From Drosophila miranda (taxonomy: Eukaryota; Arthropoda; Insecta; Diptera; Drosophilidae), in NCBI RefSeq assembly GCF_003369915.1, contig NC_046677.1:9920001-9984000 (forward strand): DNA of 64,000 nucleotides. The letters are read 5' to 3'. A program made the translations under genes and the position numbers. The notes beneath the pieces are model-generated. The model was not told where the DNA came from. It worked only from the letters and a program-made list of their open reading frames with translations, and searched no databases. Shown piece by piece: positions 36,416 to 50,100 of the stretch. Numbering within the stretch: position 1 is the stretch's first letter; each line of letters begins with the position of its first letter.

Positions 36416-37143
36416 GTGAGTAGAAAACTGTTTGAATAATCAACCAACAAAATACTCGAAAATTAAAGAAAGAAAGAAACTTGCATATAATTAAAAATAA
36501 AAATAATATAATTTATAAATAAACCAGCAGCCAGAGCGCCTGCAGTGGCGTTCCAGAAATAAAAATAACACTGAAAAGTTGGGCATGAAAAATGCATGTG
36601 TGACACCATTAGAGACACGAAAATGTGTGTGTTTGATTTTGGTTTGTCAAAGGTGTTTTTCTTTTTCTTTTCTGTACAAAAGGAGATACATTCGTTTTTC
36701 TTTCTTTTTTTTTTGGACACGTTGCCATGTCCATGTCCAGGGGCATTCTCATTATCACTAAACACCGGATGGAAAGGGAATTTGAGGCCACCAAAGGTCC
36801 CGAAACAAATAAGAACCAAATTGAGCCGACGCTGAGTAGCATATTCCATACGATCCGCATTGGATTAGTACGCCTTATATTATCGCCTGATTAACCTTTT
36901 GCCGACCCACAGACTGCGATAATCCCCGGTGCTCTGTGTGCCTGAAAACTGGTCTAGATTGCACATCCACAGTGGCCTTATCGGCAGCCCAAAAATATAT
37001 ATATATACATATTATTTGGGCCCTCAGAAATCGATTTTGATTTCAATTTTCCGCCAAGGCCTTTTTTCTCTCAATAGAATAGAATATTTACAATTAATTT
37101 ATGAATGACACAGTTTTTATTTTGTTCTCCTAGGTTTTCCGGT

Positions 37144-40100
37144 ATGAGAGCTCTGGGTTTGTGCGCCCTGCTCTTGGCGTTGGCCAGCAGTCAGGGTTTC
37201 GATGGATATTCCAGATCCAGCTATAGCTCCCGTCAGTCGTCTTCGTTTGGGGGAGGACAGACCTCCCAGTCCTCCTATGTGCAGTCTTCTCCACAATTGA
37301 GCACCTGGGCTTATGCCCACTACAATGATGTGCGCGAACTGGCCAATCATCTGAAACAAGGGTACAATGCTTTGTCCCAAGGAGACAGCAATGGTCTGGG
37401 CTATTCAGGATCCTGGAGTGGTAAGTCTCTGAGCATTTGAAGTCTTTATAACCTCTTTTTTATAACCCTTTACCCTTTACTCACCCAGCCTCGATCTTGG
37501 ATCTTTGCGGCAAGAGTGCAGGACAGTTGGATGCCTTGAGCTCTCAAATAAGCCAGCAGCTGGTGGCGGATATGCGACAGGGCAGCCTCAGCTATGCCAC
37601 CATTTCGCAGCCAAATTTCTTCGAGTCCAAGGCCGCCGAACTCCTGGAGCGTTTCTCCAGCAACACGAGTGGCAATCTGCAGCAGAGCGTGGACTTGAGC
37701 TCCTTCCAGCCTGTGGATCTGAGTGGCTTTGATGAGGTCAAGAACTATGCCTATCCCGCAGAGGTTAAGGTCATCGATGGCAAGACCTATGTGGTGCACA
37801 GGAACTGCACAGAGGCCACCAAGCTAACCGGAAACTACGGGAATGCGGCCCAAATGAATCAGGGTTTCTTTACGCAGTCGCAGACCTCGATCCCAGCTGG
37901 CAGCAGCAGCACTACCACCATCACGAGGAAGAAGACCATCCACGATTGGGTGCGCGAGAACATGGAGCCCACTGTCGTGAACTACAATTCGGTGGTGAAT
38001 GTGGACGGAGGTGTTCGAGGCGCTCCTTTGACCATACCCAGTGCCTACAATCAGATCAGCTCCCCTGGCTCCAGCTCCACTGTGGTCATTCGTCGTTTCA
38101 ACAAGACCATTACCACCCACCCCGATGGCACTAGCTCTGTGGGAGGCTCCGAGTCGCAGCAGCGCTGGCAGGACGGCAAACTGGTGCTCGATGAGCAGCG
38201 TCCCTTTGGCCAGTCTTCGGTTCCGCGGGACGAGCAATGGAAGCGGGAGGAGCGTGAACGCTTCTTCTGGTATCTGACGACCCCCCAGAGCCTGGAGGAT
38301 TGGCAGCATCAGCAGGAGGATCGCTTGTTGGGCGTGGCCCAGCGCTATCAGATCACCTTGCCCATGCTGGAGGAGTTCCACCGGCGGGAGCTATCCCGCT
38401 ATCAGGCGCTTTTGGGTCAGTACCAGTCGCAGGTGCAAGATGCCAGTGCCTGGCAGCGGCAGGAGAGGAGTCGCCTGGACTGGCTGATACATCAGAATGG
38501 TTTTTCCTCCCAGGACATTGATCGCTGGCAGCAGGAGAACGGCAGGAAGCTGTCACAGCTCGCACAGCAGCATGGCGTCAGTCAAGACCAACTGCAGCAA
38601 TGGCAGCGACAGGAGCTGCAGCGTCTGAATGTGTACTTCGATAAGGTAAACCAATCACTGGCCCCACAGGTGCCATACGTGCCACAGATCCCCCAAGGAC
38701 CTGTGCAGACCTATCCCACCTCCAGTTCCCTGACGGAAGACAACACCAAAGAGCAGGAGCGACTGGATGAGCTGATTCGTCAGCATAATGCCACGATTGC
38801 CGCCCTCCAGAGCTCCATTTGGAACGATCAGCAGCGCTTGAAGGATCTCTCAATCAAGTACCAGGGGGACATGCAGAATCAGACCCAATGGCTGCGCGGT
38901 GAAGTGGCCCGCATCGGGGATCTCATCAAGGAGCAGAACGAGCAGGTATCAAAGATCTCCGCGTGGCAGAGCTCGGAGCGTACACGACTCGAGAGCATTC
39001 TCCGCCAGCACCAGGGTTCGGTGGGTGATCTACAGCAGCAGATGATCCAGGATCGCAACTACATCCAGAATCTGGCCACCAAATATCGCGTGAGTGTCGA
39101 CGAGCTGGAGAAGTGGCAGAGGGAGGAGCTGCAGCGGCTCCAGGTGCGAGGACAGCAGCAGCTGGAGGAGCACATCAAGGACTGGCAGATCAGCGTGAGC
39201 TCGAATCTGCGGGACATTGTGGGACAGAATCAGCTGACCATCGAGGAGTTCCAGAACTCCATCATCAATGATCGCTCGAGACTCGAGCAGATGGCACGCA
39301 TGTACAAGGTAAAGGTCGAGGAGATCGAGGGCTGGATCAAGAGCGAGCTGAAGAAGTTCCAATCGGAGGGTCTGCTCAAGGAAGTCGAACAGGAGCTGGT
39401 CCTCTGGCAGCAGAAGGAGCGCGAGCGCCTGCAGCAGCTTGTCCAGCACAATTCCCTGACCGTCGAACAGCTGGAGGCCAAGATCAAGAGCGATCAGACC
39501 CACTTCTTTGAGCTGGCAAACACCTACCAGGTGCGCGTGGAGGACATCCAGGAGTGGCTGAAGAAGGAGCTTCTGCGCCTGCAGAGCGAGGGCCTGGTCA
39601 AGGCCGAGGCTCTCAAGGACTGGCAGCAGGTCGAGCGCGTTGAGATCTCGAAATTGGTCCAACAGAACAAGTATTCCCTGGAGGACTTTGAGCGGAAACT
39701 CCTGGCCGATCGTGCCCGCCTGCAGGACCTGTCCAACACCTACAATGTACAGGTCTCGGAGATCGAGAAGTGGATCCAGGCGGAGGGCGATCGCCTACAG
39801 CGCGAGGGTCGTCTGCGGATGGAGACGGAGCTCAATCACTGGCAGAAGATCGAGCGTCAGCGCCTGCTGGATCTGATCAACAAGAACGACTTGTCCATCG
39901 ATGAGATCGAGACGAAGATCGGCCGCGATCAGACCCACCTTTATAGCCTCGCCCAGCAGCACCAGGTGCGCGTGGAGGAGATCGAACAGTGGATCAAGCA
40001 GCAGATCCAGAAACTCCAGGACGAGGGCCTCATCGAGATGCAGCGCCTGAAGAACTGGCAGCTGGAGTGGCGTGGAAACCTCACCAATATGGTGCAGGAT

Positions 40101-43100
40101 CGCGACTTCACCGTCGAGGAGTTCCACAAGTGGCTGCTGAAGGATCGTGCCCAGCTGCAGAGCCTGGCCATGCAGCACAATGTCCAGATCGAGGAGATCG
40201 AACAGTTTGTGAAGAAGGAGGAGCAGCGCTTCATTGGCATGGGTCTGTTGAAGCCCAGCGAGAAGCTCACCAACTGGCAGGAGGTGGAGCGTCTCCACCT
40301 GAAGAATCTCGCCCAGCAGCAGTACAAATCCACGGAACAGCTGGAGGCTCGTCTGCGACAAGATCGTGAGCTGCTGGAACGCCTCGCGCGCCAGTACAGC
40401 GTCCAGGTGGAGGAGATCGAACTCTGGATGAAGCAGGAGCTGGCACGCATGCGCGACGAGGGTCAATTGCAGATCGATAATCTCACCTCCTGGCAGCTGG
40501 CGGAACGCGAACGCCTCGAGGCTCTGATCAGCCAGAACAAGCAATGGAGCGCCGAGGAACTGAAGGCAGAGCTGGAGAAGGATCGCGAGCACATGCAGAC
40601 GATGGCCTTCCAGTATCACACATCCGTGGAGGAGATTGAACGTTGGGTTCAAACGGAGATCGAGCGCTTGAAGCAGCAGGGAAAACTGAATATTGAGCAG
40701 CTGTCTGCCTGGCAAAGGACCGAACAGCAGAGGATCCTGTCCCTGCTTCAACAGCATTCGAATATCACCTTGGAACAGTTCCAGGCCAAGGTAAAGATGG
40801 TCTTTATTTACTGAAGGTCATAAATCCTAATTATAAAATTATTTATGCTTTTTTTAGGTCCAAAATGATCGTCGTTTCTTGATCAAACTCGCCGAACAGC
40901 ACCATGTGAGTGTTGTGGAGGTCGAGACCTATGTGAAACAGGTCATCGAGGATCTCCACCAAAAAGGACAATTCGAAATGGAGCAGCTGCAGAACTGGCA
41001 GCTGGTGGAACGCGATTACATCAAGAATTTGATTGCCGAATACAAGAATGGACTGTCCACCGCAGAGTACGAACAAAAGCTGCTGGCCGATCGTGCCCAT
41101 CTCAAACAATTGGCGGATCAGTACCGCATCAGTGTGGAGCAGATCGAGCAGTGGATGATCTCCGAGCTGAATCGCCTACGTGGCAACACGGAGTCGTCGC
41201 TGAAGAGCCTCAGTGCCTGGCAGGTCTCAGAGCTGGAACGCCTGCAGAACCTGGTCAAACAACAGAACCATCTGACCTACGTGGAATTCGAAATGGAATT
41301 GAACCAAGAGCGAGAGCGTCTCCAAAAGCTGGCCAATCAGTACTCCGTGAATGTCGTGGAGATTGAGGAGTGGCTGCGCAAACAGTTGGTCAATCTGAAG
41401 AGCACGGGCCAGGGCAAGGTGGCGAATCTGACCAAATGGCAGGCCATAGAGCAGCAGCGTTTGCTTGAGTTATTGCTGAAGAAGCAGCAGGAGCTGCCCT
41501 ACGAGGATGTGGAACGGGAGCTGACCAAGGACCATGCCCGTCTCGAGAGCCTCTCCCAAACCCATCACGTGAGCATCGATCAAGTGGAGCAGTGGTCACG
41601 CGAGGAACTGCAGCGTCTGCAAAGCTCTGGCCTGGTCCAATTCGAACAGCAGACCCAGTGGCAGCAGCAGATCAGCCACGGCTTCAACGACTGGCTGCAG
41701 CAGCAGAGGAACGGCGCCAGCTACCAGGAGTTTGTGGACTTCCTGAAGCGGGACAAGCAGCGTCTGGATGGCATTGCCAGCGACTATCATGTGACGGTCG
41801 AGCAGGTGGAGAAGTGGGTCCAAAAGGAGGCCGCACGTCTCTCTCTCATTGGAGTCATTGATCGGCCGCAGAACAATGTGAAATACGAAGAGATTGTCAA
41901 CATTTGGGAGGATCAACCCTCCTGGAAGAATGACCTGCTGTCGCGTCTGAGGAGCGTCACCAAATGGCGTCCCATGACCCGCCAGGAGTTCGAGAGCTAT
42001 CTCATCCGCAACAAGGCCGTGCACGAGCAGCTGGCTCGACAGTACCACGTGACCGTTGAGGACATCCATCTCTGGCTGGAGAACGCTGCCCAGAAGGAGG
42101 GTCTCATCACAGTGCCCGTCGTCTTGGAACAATGGCAGATCAAAGAGCAGCAGTACATTCAGGATCTGATCAATCAGCAGCAGCGCAAGCAGCGAAAATG
42201 GACCATCGAAGAGCTGGAACTCAGGTTGAACAACGATCAGAGGCATCTCCAGGAGGTCATCCAGCAGTACCGTGTGACCATTGAGGAGCTCAAGGCCTGG
42301 TACAAGGATGAACTGAAGCGTTTGTTGGATCAAAGAAAGATCGATCGCGGATCGTCCCTGTCCTGGCAGAGCCAAGAGCTAGAAAGGATCTACCTGCAGG
42401 CCGTGAACAAGCCGGATATTGGCAGACAGGCTTTGGAGACTTTGCTGCTGAGGGATATCCATGCTTTGGCCCCGCAATACCAGATATCTGTGGAGACACT
42501 GCGCCTCTTCATCCACGACAAGCTAAGTCGCTTCGCGGACATGGGTCTGACGACGGACACCGCTCGACAGGTGAACAATTGGCACGAACAGGAGCGTATT
42601 CGCCTGAGGGAGGTGGCCACCAAGCTGGTGATCACCGAACAGGAGCTCCTGGAGTTCATTTCGCACGACGACAACTTCCAGAACCAATTGGCGCAGGTCT
42701 ACCAGGTGGGTTTGTGTCAACTGGCCCCCGTCCAGAGGATAATCATCGGAAACTTTGCCAAGGAGCAGCTCCTGGAGCACCGCCAGCTGAATCATCTGAC
42801 CAACTGGCAGCGTCGCGAAAGGGATCGTCTTTACGAGTTCATTCGCACCCAGAACATGACCCAGACTCAGCTGAAGAGCTGGCAGAATCAGGACACAAAA
42901 CTGCTGCAGGACTTTGCCGCAAAGTACGAGATCTCCGTGCAGGAGCTCAAGGAATGGCAGAAGCTGGAGCTGGAGCGCATCCAGAAGGTGGCCTACTATT
43001 ATGGCATGACCCAGAGCGATCTTCAGCAGTTCCGCGAGGGAGAACTCCGCTGGCTGACGTACGTGAATCACCGCAAGATGATGTCCGCCTCTGAGGCCCA

Positions 43101-43995
43101 GAACTGGGAGAAGACCCACAAATGGACGTTGGGCAGACTGCAGAGCAGATACGGCAAATTTGGCCAGGAGCTGGTCATCTGGAGACGTGTCTTGTATCTG
43201 CTCAGCCAGGGATTGATCGATCTGCCTGCGGGCGGAAGTGCAGATGGTGGATATGTGGTCGACCCTGGCAGCACCAATGCCACGCATGTGTACAGGCCCA
43301 TATTCTCCAAGGATCGCGGCGATCAGCCACCACACACGTACGAGGAGTCCTACGATGAGACAGACGAGCCCGGCCTCGAGGGCGAGACAAGGACGCCACG
43401 TCCCTACCCACGCCCATCGCCCATTCTGTCCACACCCCCTCCGCCATTGCCCTACAGTCGCGGCTCATCGCCCAGCGGTGGCTACGAGTACAGTCGTCGG
43501 GACTACACCTTCAATGTGCCCGTTGGAGGAGCCTCTGCATCGGCCAGTGGCGGACCCACCGGCTCTTCGGCCACGGCCAGTGCCACCTTGGGAAAATGGA
43601 GTCGTGCCGCAGGCGAGGAGCCCCAGGTCGAGGACTTGGGTCAGCAGCAGCAGGTCGAACTGGGATGGAACGAGGGGCAGCAACAGCAAGTGGAGGACAC
43701 GGACTGGAATGCCAAATACGAGGCGGGACAACAGCAGTCCGAGAATCTTGAGGACCTCGGCCAGCAGCAGCAGCAGATTCAAGTGGAGGATCTGAGTGGC
43801 CTGGGGAGCTATGGGGGCCACAGCTCCTCCAGTGGACAGCTGCAGCGGCAGCCCTCAAAGGTGAGTTTTCCAACAAACTTTCCTTAAGGAACCGCTCTAA
43901 TATTATTCTCTAATATATTTGTTGCCTAGGAATTGGAAGTGGAGGCCACCGCTGAGCCCTCGTTCTGGGAGAAGCTCAAGAGCAAGATCGGTTAG
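37144..43995 (+). CDS. Tig: Tiggrin, extracellular-matrix ligand of PS2 integrin
   Basis: Coding exons 37144–37420, 37489–40790, 40858–43860 and 43930–43995; 6,648 nt, 2,215 aa, close to the fly protein. A signal peptide (MRALGLCALLLALASSQG) directs secretion. After an N-terminal unique domain of several hundred residues come tandem repeats of about 75 residues. I count sixteen with the signature VExIExW followed by a basic helix ending RLQ, plus degenerate units at both ends; they are probably helical. After the repeats, RGD at 43315–43323 (about residue 2013, within SKDRGDQPPH) is the integrin-binding site. The tail is Gln- and Glu-rich. Tiggrin sits at muscle attachment sites and binds alphaPS2-betaPS integrin. 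The start is the ATG right after the acceptor; an ATG at 37105 lies in the intron. The repeats and RGD make this firm. Confidence 0.95.
43315..43323 (+). other. Tig: RGD integrin-binding site in Tig
   Basis: CGC GGC GAT encodes Arg-Gly-Asp in the Tig frame (2,457 nt, 819 codons, after the start of exon 3). It sits in a Pro- and acidic-rich, probably exposed segment after the last repeat, as expected for a cell-binding site. Confidence 0.9.
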
Positions 43996-45075
43996 AGAGT
44001 CCTATATAAAAAGCACAAACTGCCATTTATCGAATACTTAGTTACGAAACGAAACCCAAACAAACAAAAACACTTCATATATTTTCTACAAATGTTTCTT
44101 TAATATTTAGTTTATAAATAAATAAATGAGATTTTGAAAGGTCACACTTGTACCGCCACACAAAAAACATTATTACTAAACATACTATCTGTTGCTCCCA
44201 TAACTGTCTTTCTTCCATAACTCTCTATACTCCCTCTCTCTATAAGGAGGTAATTTTTGTATTTTGTTCGTTTTCATTAATAAACTTTAAAAATATAATA
44301 GGCTTACTGTTGGTTTCTCTCTGCAAAATATAACAGTTTTAAAAGCGAGAATATAAACGTATTACTCTATGGTCTATATAGGAAAATTGAGTGTTCTCTG
44401 TGCTGCTAATTTTGCGGTTGCGATATGCTTGAAGAGAGCTTTAATGCTCATGTTTGGGGCTGGTTTTGGTTTTGGTTTCTTGAGGGAGTTTATTTCCATT
44501 CGATCTGCTTAGGCTAGGCACTTAATTGCTGTGGGATCAGCAGACACAGTACACGCTCGATAAAGTCTAGAAAAAGGGCATATTTTTGGGAAAATAATCT
44601 TTAAATATTTCATCCTTCAGACCCTTTGTTTTAATGCCAATTAATGTGATAAAGTATCGACATTTAAGTACAAAAAAAATTTAAATATCGTTACGATAAA
44701 ACTCTCTGTACTGTCACATAAATTTGCATTGAAATAAAATCGATTATAAAGAGAATTTGATTGATCTATCTAAAAAAAAGGATCAGCGCTCCTTTAAATG
44801 ATTCGATTTCTAAACGTATCGAGTGCTAGTTTTGGATCGCCTTAACCGATAATATGCCTTCTTCTAAGTATTTTTAAAACATAAATTTAATTTAACGAGC
44901 GTGCACTGTACTGTGTTATATGGAATCTAATGTTAACGATCGTTTTCACTGCTCTAAATCAATTATTCTATTACAATATACTACACTTCTTAAAGGATTC
45001 TCCTTTATCTGGTCTTGTACACCCTTTTTTACATCTCTTAGAATACCCTTATATACATCATCTGCTCTCTCTGAA
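43996..45075. other. Convergent 3' region between Tig and the MGSCLGSC gene
   Basis: The Tig polyadenylation signal is probably the AATAAATAAATAAA run near 44114–44127, followed by AGGTCACACTT at about 44139 (a Motif-1-like M1BP core in an unexpected 3' position). The rest is AT-rich 3' UTR, probably of the minus-strand gene. No ORF is supported. Confidence 0.5.
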
Positions 45076-47107
45076 TCAACTTATGGATGCCTCCAGCTCG
45101 GAGCCGCCTCCAAAATGCGAGGCCCTAAACTGTAGACCCTCCGTTACCTCCCCAACGGCCACAGCAGCTTCCATGCTCAGGCCATCTCCCGTTTCCTGGA
45201 GCACATGATGCTTCAGTTGCTCGATTTGGTGCAGCAATTTGAGCGTCTCATCGTCCAGATTGTCGTCTTCTTGGCGCAGCTGCAGCTGCTGTTCCCGCTC
45301 CTCGTCGACGTCCCACTCGAGGGACTCCGGCGTGGAGATGTGCGACCACGAGTTCTGTGTGGAGGAACAGCAGGAGGTGCGCGTGAAGGAGCCGCCATGC
45401 CGATGATGGCTCCCCAAACGGGGATTTCGAGCAGCTGCGCCATAGCGCCCATGGCTGGCTGCAGCCATCGAGGCAGCCGTCGCAAGTTGGTCCAGGGAAG
45501 CGTAACGCGGCTGCTTTGCTGCCATAGGTGGGGTGTTCTCTGCCGCAGGCTGCTCCTTTTGCTCCTTCTGCTCCTGCTGATAGTTCCGCAGCTGCGAGTA
45601 CTCGTGCTCCCACTCCAGATCTAGCGAGGAGCTGGCCCTTGAGCTGGCCATCCGCTGATAGCTACCAAGCATCTCGGTCTCCTTGCTGGGCGTTGCCTGC
45701 GCGTTGAGTAGCTTGAAAACGTCCAGATTCTGCAGCTGTATATCGGATATCGCACTGCACAAAAGGAGGTTATATTGGAGGTGGGTTACGACTCGGATAT
45801 TGTATGTGGCATTCACACACCTGTCATTCTGTAGCTTCGCATAGCTCGGCTGTTGCTCCCAGTATTTTTCCAGGAACTGGGGGCACTGCTGCTTCCTCTT
45901 GAACTTCAGAATTCGATAGACAAGGCCGCGTCGCTGCTGGCTTCCCCCTCCACTCGATATGAGCTCTGTTTCAGGCTCCTGCTCGGCCTCCTGGTCGGTG
46001 GCGACCCTAGCCCTGGGCCTGCGGCGACGCCTGAAAGTGGCAAAATGCAAATTGTATTTTCAGTGCACACGTTGTTGCACCTTTTGTGGTCTTCAATGTG
46101 GTTCGGTTTCTGTTTCTGTTTGGTATATATTGGTTATAGGCTCGAATTGGTTGACGATGTGCAGTGTTGCATGGTGTAAAAGAGTGCTGGACAGTGTTTT
46201 AAAATGATCGATAGTATTGAATAGCTTACAAGCACAGCTGTTTTCCATTCCCAATATGTTGGTTTTCAAATAAGAAAACAAACTTGTATAACCCATAGAA
46301 TAATGACATTTTTGGTGGTATATATTTCAAGTACTCCCAAATGGAAGCTATGACCGAATTATCACAGAAATTTGTTCATTTATTCTGTATCTTCGTATTC
46401 TATATCCGTCTGAAAACCACGTCCACCAATCGATCACTTTTGCCGCTTCACTAGAAGCGTAAAGGGTATAGTTCGCGTCCGCTTGATTTGATTAACTTGT
46501 GGCTTTTGTTTCCCTTGTTTATGTGTGACCAACAACAACCCCCACTTCACGGTGCAATACACTCCATATATCCGTGGAAGCCCGTCGTCGTCTGTGGCAT
46601 TATTTGTGGCAACATGCAGGCCCTCGAGCATTGCATACTTTCAGGCTGTTGACCCTTCTCCATTGAACGGAGCTCCGCTCCCTATAAAGTGGACCCCACT
46701 CGCAAATTATGTTTGCTTATGCAATTTGGACGACAAAGGGGCGGTTCGGACATCAAGCGTGTTCCGTTTAATGGAGCAATCTACCGCTAATTAGTAGACC
46801 CTCCCCATCCCTCTTTGGGGTAGTGTCTAAGCTCGTATTGATTGGACCCGCGCTTATTGGATTTGGCGAATGCTTTTTGTACGCGCCACAAAGTCAACGG
46901 AAATTAAATTTTAATTAACTGCTGTGCCCCGCTCTGTCTCTGTCGTTCTCCCAGGGGATACTCTTACCAAAGCCAGCTGTTGGCAGCTGCCGCAGCCGTC
47001 GCACACGAGGACGACGAGGCCGTGGAGGAGGAAGACGATGCTGTGGATGTGCTGGAGCTGGTGGTGGCAGCGGCGGCTGTGACGCAGCTGCCAAGACATG
47101 AACCCAT
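45076..47107 (-). CDS. Unrecognised gene, 342 aa, N-terminal MGSCLGSC lipidation signal
   Basis: Three coding exons: 47107–46968, 46030–45821 and 45754–45076, joining in frame. The first ATG of the exon-1 frame gives MGSCLGSC: Gly2 fits N-myristoylation and the nearby cysteines fit palmitoylation, so the protein is probably anchored to the inner face of the plasma or Golgi membrane. Then come a Ser/Thr/Ala-rich stretch (9–44), a basic patch WRRRRPRAR and a folded-looking segment (about 75–140: RILKFKRKQQCPQFLEKYW). Next are a Gln/Glu-rich linker, a His/Ser patch, the motif HISTPESLEWDVDEE (about 270) and a coiled-coil-like acidic helix (ETLKLLHQIEQLKHHVLQE). Donors and acceptors are good (G|GTAAGAG, TTTCAG|G, CAG|GTGTGTG, TTTGTGCAG|T). 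A scaffold or signalling-adaptor role is only a guess. Confidence 0.75.
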
Positions 47108-50100
47108 GCTCCAGGGCTCCAGGGCAGGTGCGTCAAAGTAGGCCACACCGCAGCACAGAGCAGTAACGAGTAGCACCTCTCTGGTTCCCTTTCCGCCGTA
47201 CTTTGTTGGCTTTCACTCTTTTGTTGGTTCCACTGTTAATTGGTAGTGCCTCATGATGCGGCTGCTTCCTTCCGCTTGCCTTGCTTCAGGTCAAGGCCTA
47301 TAGTTCTTAGCCGTTGTTTTTTTTCGGCTATTGTGTTGACTCTTGGAAAGCGTTTTTCAATGCAACTCCGCCACTACACACAAACACAAAGAGAGCCATA
47401 CACACACACAACACTCGTACCGCAACGCGTAACTGTTTTGCATGCGCCCGTTTGTCGACGTCACTGGGTGACGCACCCCGCGTCCATGGCGATACCAAGC
47501 GACATTTAAGGGGGCGCACACGGAACCAAGCGACAAAAAGTTACTGTTTTCCCTCGGCAGCTGGCAGCTGGCAGCTGACGGCGGGTATGTGGGGGCGACG
47601 ACTTTTGACAATCAGCTGATTCCCATGCTCTCTCTTTACGGGCAACAACCCATTCTCTCTCTGGTTTTGCTTTTTGAGCTGTCAAGTTGTTCGAAGTCAA
47701 AAAGGAAGCGCCACGAAGTGCTTTCCACTCTGTTCAAAGTTCTATTGAACTTGGAAAGTTATTGGATTGAAAGCTTTCGGATAAAAGCTTCACTTTTGCG
47801 TGAGGGGTAATAACGGTATTTTGTATGAGTGCATAGTTAACAGGGGGCTGTAAGAGCGTCTGCACTCTACAGTAACTATGTTAGCATGAGGTTTGGAGGG
47901 GTTGGCGCTTTTGTAAGCGATGTTAAATTAGCATTAGGCTAAGAGAATTTACTTAGTAGGACTTTGGGTTGACATTGAGCTGTTAATACCACTTAAAGCT
48001 AAGAGAATTATTCCTTTAACAGCCATGTTACCTTCATACCTCTTCAATGCTCTGAATAATAGCATCGAGTCGAAGAATGTTGTTTTCCCTGCCGAGTTGT
48101 CTTTCAGAACCAACACAATAGAATATTTGGATTTTATAGACAGCGTAGAACATGAGTACAATTTTATTTTGGGACAAGGTTGGGAAGTTTGTCTCATTAG
48201 ACTCATTATTTGCCAAAAAGAAAACCTTAAAGCTGAGGAATATGGATGAGAGTACTGGATAAAAAGAACATTCTAAAGTACTCTTTTAAGAGCTTGTAGT
48301 AGAGAAAGCATCGGAAAAGGAGTTGTTGAAATGATAAGAACCTCAAGATGATGATAGACATGCAAGTAATGACATATAGGGCACAATAGATCTATGTTTT
48401 CACCGATTATATGATTGCATTACAAAGAACTGTAAACTATACGAAATTATGGCTTCAATTAAGAAGTTGAAAGTGTTCCTACATTAAACATAATGTAGAA
48501 GTTGTTTCTTAAGAGGGTTCTTCCATTATATTTATTTATTTATTATACTATCCATTAACCAAAAATGTACACATATCTTTATTAAGAACTCAAACTTAAG
48601 ACTTCTCATCAAATCACTCAGGACTTACAAATTCATTCCCCTTTTGGAACGAGTTTGCTGCATATCAATTGTGTTTCTTAAGTGAAGGCAAAACACTCAC
48701 CAAAGGAAAAACTCTTCCAAGAACTGCCTTATTCCAGACTTCGTGTTAATCCCAACATTTAAATCATTTTCCCTTTCCTTCAAAAAAGCACTTTAGTCTT
48801 ACAGATGCTTCCCCCCTTTGTGTTGGGGCTGATCTTTAGCTTTTCTCACACATTCATCTCACATGATAAACATAAAACGCGTCGAAGCACATTTCACGAA
48901 TTTGTTCCAAACATTAAAAGTAGTGCTGTAAGCATTTGCTGCGGACAGAGTAACACAGCTGTTAGGAGCACCATGTGGAAGTGCCACTGCCTGTTAAATG
49001 CGGCTGTAAACAGATGTAAATGTAACATAAATCACGGCCCAACCGCAACATTTGTTTATCTTTTTAACAGGCGGCTGGAGCCGAAGCGGATGCCAGACGA
49101 CCAGGCACGACAGCCACCCTTCGGATGCTGTTTGTCTCGTCTCGGCTACTTGATGACCACGCTCGTTCATGTTCAATCGTGTCGCATCGTGTCTCAGTGC
49201 CAAATATACCGTTGCGCGCGGAAGTCGTGTTCCGTTCATGTCCCACAATCCCCTTCGAATCGCTGTGCGGTACCGTCAGTAGTTCTTTCGGCGTATTTAC
49301 CCGACTTTTGTTGTTGGAGTAGTTGCTTGAAATAATATTATCCCTGATCCATTAATAATTACAAAATTGTGGTCTTAATCAACGATTGTGCGAGTGTTTA
49401 TTTCGATTGGCCATGCCACCAATATTGTTGTTGCAACGTTGCTCGAGTTGTTGATTTTTGTGTGTTTGGGGTAAGCGTCGCGTCTTACCGGCTCGCGGCT
49501 GTGGCGTCTCTGGGTCTATCGTCCTACTAATTAAATTGTGTTGCAAATAAAAAAATGTAGACAGCAGCCACAGTAGCAGGAAACATGGAAAGGCGTTGTT
49601 CTTCTGTCGTCTCGCTGGTCTATTTATAAATTGATTTGCTGATTCCTTCTGACAATTCGCCCCCAGATGGTATATTCCACTGCTGCAGCCAGAGCCCTGC
49701 ACACAACCGACCGACCCAGAAATAGTACTGCTGCTGCTGCTGCTGCTCCGGTGAGTTATTAGCGCAAATAATGGGGAGATTTGCACAAGGGAAAGGGATA
49801 GAGATTGGGTGTGGATTAAGCGGAAAGGGAGATTGAATTCACAGAATACATATTGGACTCATTTGCGACCACCCTAGACTTTATATACTATTCATGATCC
49901 AGTGTTCAATAACCAGAGTCGACAGATCACAAAATGTATGGTACATGCATTACAAAGTCACCTATGAATCCATGTAGATGGGGTTTTCTATTCGGTTTGA
50001 AAGAGTTATCCCCAAGGTTTCCACAAATTTCAAAATATTTTGGGGTCATAAACATAAAGGGGAACATACAGATCGGTTGAGGATTGAGTTGGAAAAAAGA

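Noticed and set aside
39030..40757. Long minus-strand frames within Tig
   Set aside because: Antisense shadows created by the repetitive Gln/Glu-rich Tig codons.
48805..49335. 176-codon ATG frame on the plus strand, Cys-rich
   Set aside because: No codon bias, no signal peptide that would suit a Cys-rich secreted protein, no homology recognised; kept only as a weak possibility.
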